NCBI GenBank assembly: GCA_028702895.1
Contig: JAQVNZ010000019.1
Span: 1 to 14,300, forward strand
Length of the DNA stretch: 14,300 nucleotides
Origin: Candidatus Iainarchaeum sp.
GTDB lineage: Archaea; Iainarchaeota; Iainarchaeia; Iainarchaeales; JAAZKV01
Reading direction: 5' to 3'
The translations under genes and the position numbers were made by a program. Below, one piece after another: positions 13,273 to 14,300 of this stretch; the first letter of the stretch is position 1, and each line of letters begins with the position of its first letter. The notes beneath the pieces were generated by a model, which was not told where the DNA came from, ran no database searches, and saw only the letters and a program-made list of their open reading frames with translations.

Positions 13273-14300
13273 TTACTTTTCTGAATAAGTTGTTTCAATT
13301 ATTAATGGCGGGTCTACAAGTATTACTTGTCTATCTTCTTTTGTAGGATCAGTATATGAAATTTTAAAATAACAAGTTGTCTTTTTTGTATTATTAATAT
13401 ATCTTGGAGTTATGGCCATCTCAATTGTTTTATCTTTTCCAGCAGAAATGACATCAAAAGAATTGACTAATAGTTCAACAATCCAATCCGTATCACATTC
13501 GTTTGATCTTGTTGGATCTAATTCGATTTTTACATCTGTTGCGTCAGCGTTACCTGCGTTTTTTAATTTCATTCCTTCCGTAGCAGTGTTTATTGTAATA
13601 CATTCAGATGTACATTTTGTTTTAAACGTATTTTTATTAAAAACTAAGTTAACATTTGATGCCGTTTTAACTTTAAACGAAATAATATATTCCTTTTTAT
13701 CTTCTAAACTATCTGATTTAATGATTAATTTTCCTTTAAAATCATCTCCTATTTGGGATGTTATTGGAGGAGTTACTCTTAATTGAATTGTTTCTTTTTT
13801 TGTTGGTTCTATTTTATTAATGATGTTATCATTAGTCATGCTAATCCAACTTAATTTATCTTCATATCCTTCATCGGCAACAATTTCAAATAAAAGATTT
13901 TCTGCAGTTATATTTTTATTTTTATTTTGAAATGTTAAAATAATTGGTTTTAATTCGCCTGCTTTTAATGTTTCATCTAAAATAGTTTTATTTGTTTCTC
14001 TTGCGCTTTCAATAAATTCAGTTAAAGGGATAGTTGGGTGGACTGTGATTGTGAAAGTACTTGAAATTGTTGTTCCTTTAAGAGTAAATGTTATTTTTGT
14101 ATCTTTTGCTTTTTTTAATGTTTTATCTGCAACAGTTAAGTCAAAATCAATGATTACTGGTTTCATATCTGAAACAGTTATTTTTGTTTGAGTCAAAGTT
14201 ATCTTCAATAATTTTTCAGAATCTGTGATAATAATTTCTTGATTTTGTAATTCAGTTTGTATGTTATCAATAATTAAGCTTCCTTTTAATGTTTGTCTGT
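13273..14300 (-). CDS. Large extracytoplasmic beta-domain (S-layer/CARDB-like) protein, C-terminal part
   Basis: The minus-strand frame is open from the window edge to the TAA at 13273, giving about 341 residues; the 5' end lies beyond 14300. The TTG at 14208 is internal, since coding sequence continues upstream of it (GSLIIDNIQTELQNQEIIIT). The sequence is rich in beta-strands, Thr, Lys and Ile. It has repeat-like Ig/CARDB signatures: GELKPIILTFQNKNKNITAE, then IQLRVTPPITSQIGDDFKG, and MKLKNAGNADATDVKIEL. These resemble alpha-galactosidase NEW3 or COG1361-like surface domains. Four cysteines (CTSEC, ECD, TCYF) could form disulfides outside the cell. No C-terminal TM anchor is present, so any anchor or signal peptide must be N-terminal. 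Function is probably cell surface or adhesion; this is inferred. Confidence 0.72.
   Translation of the reverse strand, partial: RQTLKGSLIIDNIQTELQNQEIIITDSEKLLKITLTQTKITVSDMKPVIIDFDLTVADKTLKKAKDTKITFTLKGTTISSTFTITVHPTIPLTEFIESARETNKTILDETLKAGELKPIILTFQNKNKNITAENLLFEIVADEGYEDKLSWISMTNDNIINKIEPTKKETIQLRVTPPITSQIGDDFKGKLIIKSDSLEDKKEYIISFKVKTASNVNLVFNKNTFKTKCTSECITINTATEGMKLKNAGNADATDVKIELDPTRSNECDTDWIVELLVNSFDVISAGKDKTIEMAITPRYINNTKKTTCYFKISYTDPTKEDRQVILVDPPLIIETTYSEK

Noticed and set aside
13412..13786. Plus-strand open frame of 124 codons opposite the surface protein
   Set aside because: The minus-strand frame has CARDB/NEW3-like signatures and stays open to the window edge, so the plus-strand frame is a shadow.
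1..14300. CRISPR arrays, insertion sequences, toxin-antitoxin or restriction-type defence genes
   Set aside because: No regularly spaced repeat array, transposase motif, terminal repeat pair or defence-family protein was recognisable.

Overview
This is a very A+T-rich, gene-dense window with an archaeal look. It carries a kleisin ScpA, a KaiC/RAD55-type RecA ATPase, a Y-family polymerase, and wHTH regulators with membrane segments. It also has archaeal promoter geometry: TATA-like boxes centred about 24-27 nt upstream of start codons with no leader. Together with the very low GC and a bacterial-type adenylate kinase, this suggests a DPANN-like archaeon (Woesearchaeota/Pacearchaeota type). That placement is inference; there is no rRNA or other phylogenetic marker here.

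Left part (1-2629). The 3' half of adenylate kinase is followed, convergently, by a single-domain KaiC-like ATPase on the minus strand. The ATPase is divergent from scpA. A small, very acidic two-TM protein of unknown function comes next.

Centre-left (2694-6646). This looks like one operon: a membrane-anchored winged-helix protein with an extracytoplasmic CxC, a secreted-type thioredoxin fused to a CcdA/DsbD-like transporter, a CCG-domain (HdrB/LutA-like) protein, and a LUD + 2x[4Fe-4S] (LutB-like) protein. Two near-identical 20-bp inverted repeats lie upstream of its promoter. A strong inverted repeat at 6619-6646 probably terminates it from both sides, facing a minus-strand glutaredoxin. 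I read this as a candidate membrane thiol-redox module and the most interesting system in the window.

Middle (6885-8065). A 359-bp gene-free stretch contains a GC-rich element that folds as a three-way junction, a candidate structured RNA. A SAM methyltransferase follows on the minus strand. It shares a symmetric bidirectional TATA element with the divergent DNA polymerase IV gene.

Right part (8066-14300). dpo4/dinB and an iron-sulfur-less nth form a repair operon. A DUF1858 + A-type (HesB-like) fusion lacking the usual cysteines follows. Then all genes are on the minus strand: a thioredoxin reductase with degenerate NADPH motifs, an ArsR-like wHTH protein with two TM helices, a multi-TM protein, and the 3' part of a large extracytoplasmic beta-domain protein running off the window.

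Thiol/redox and Fe-S chemistry is over-represented: Trx-CcdA, CCG, LUD, glutaredoxin, TrxR and DUF1858. No mobile elements, CRISPR arrays, tRNAs or rRNAs were seen.
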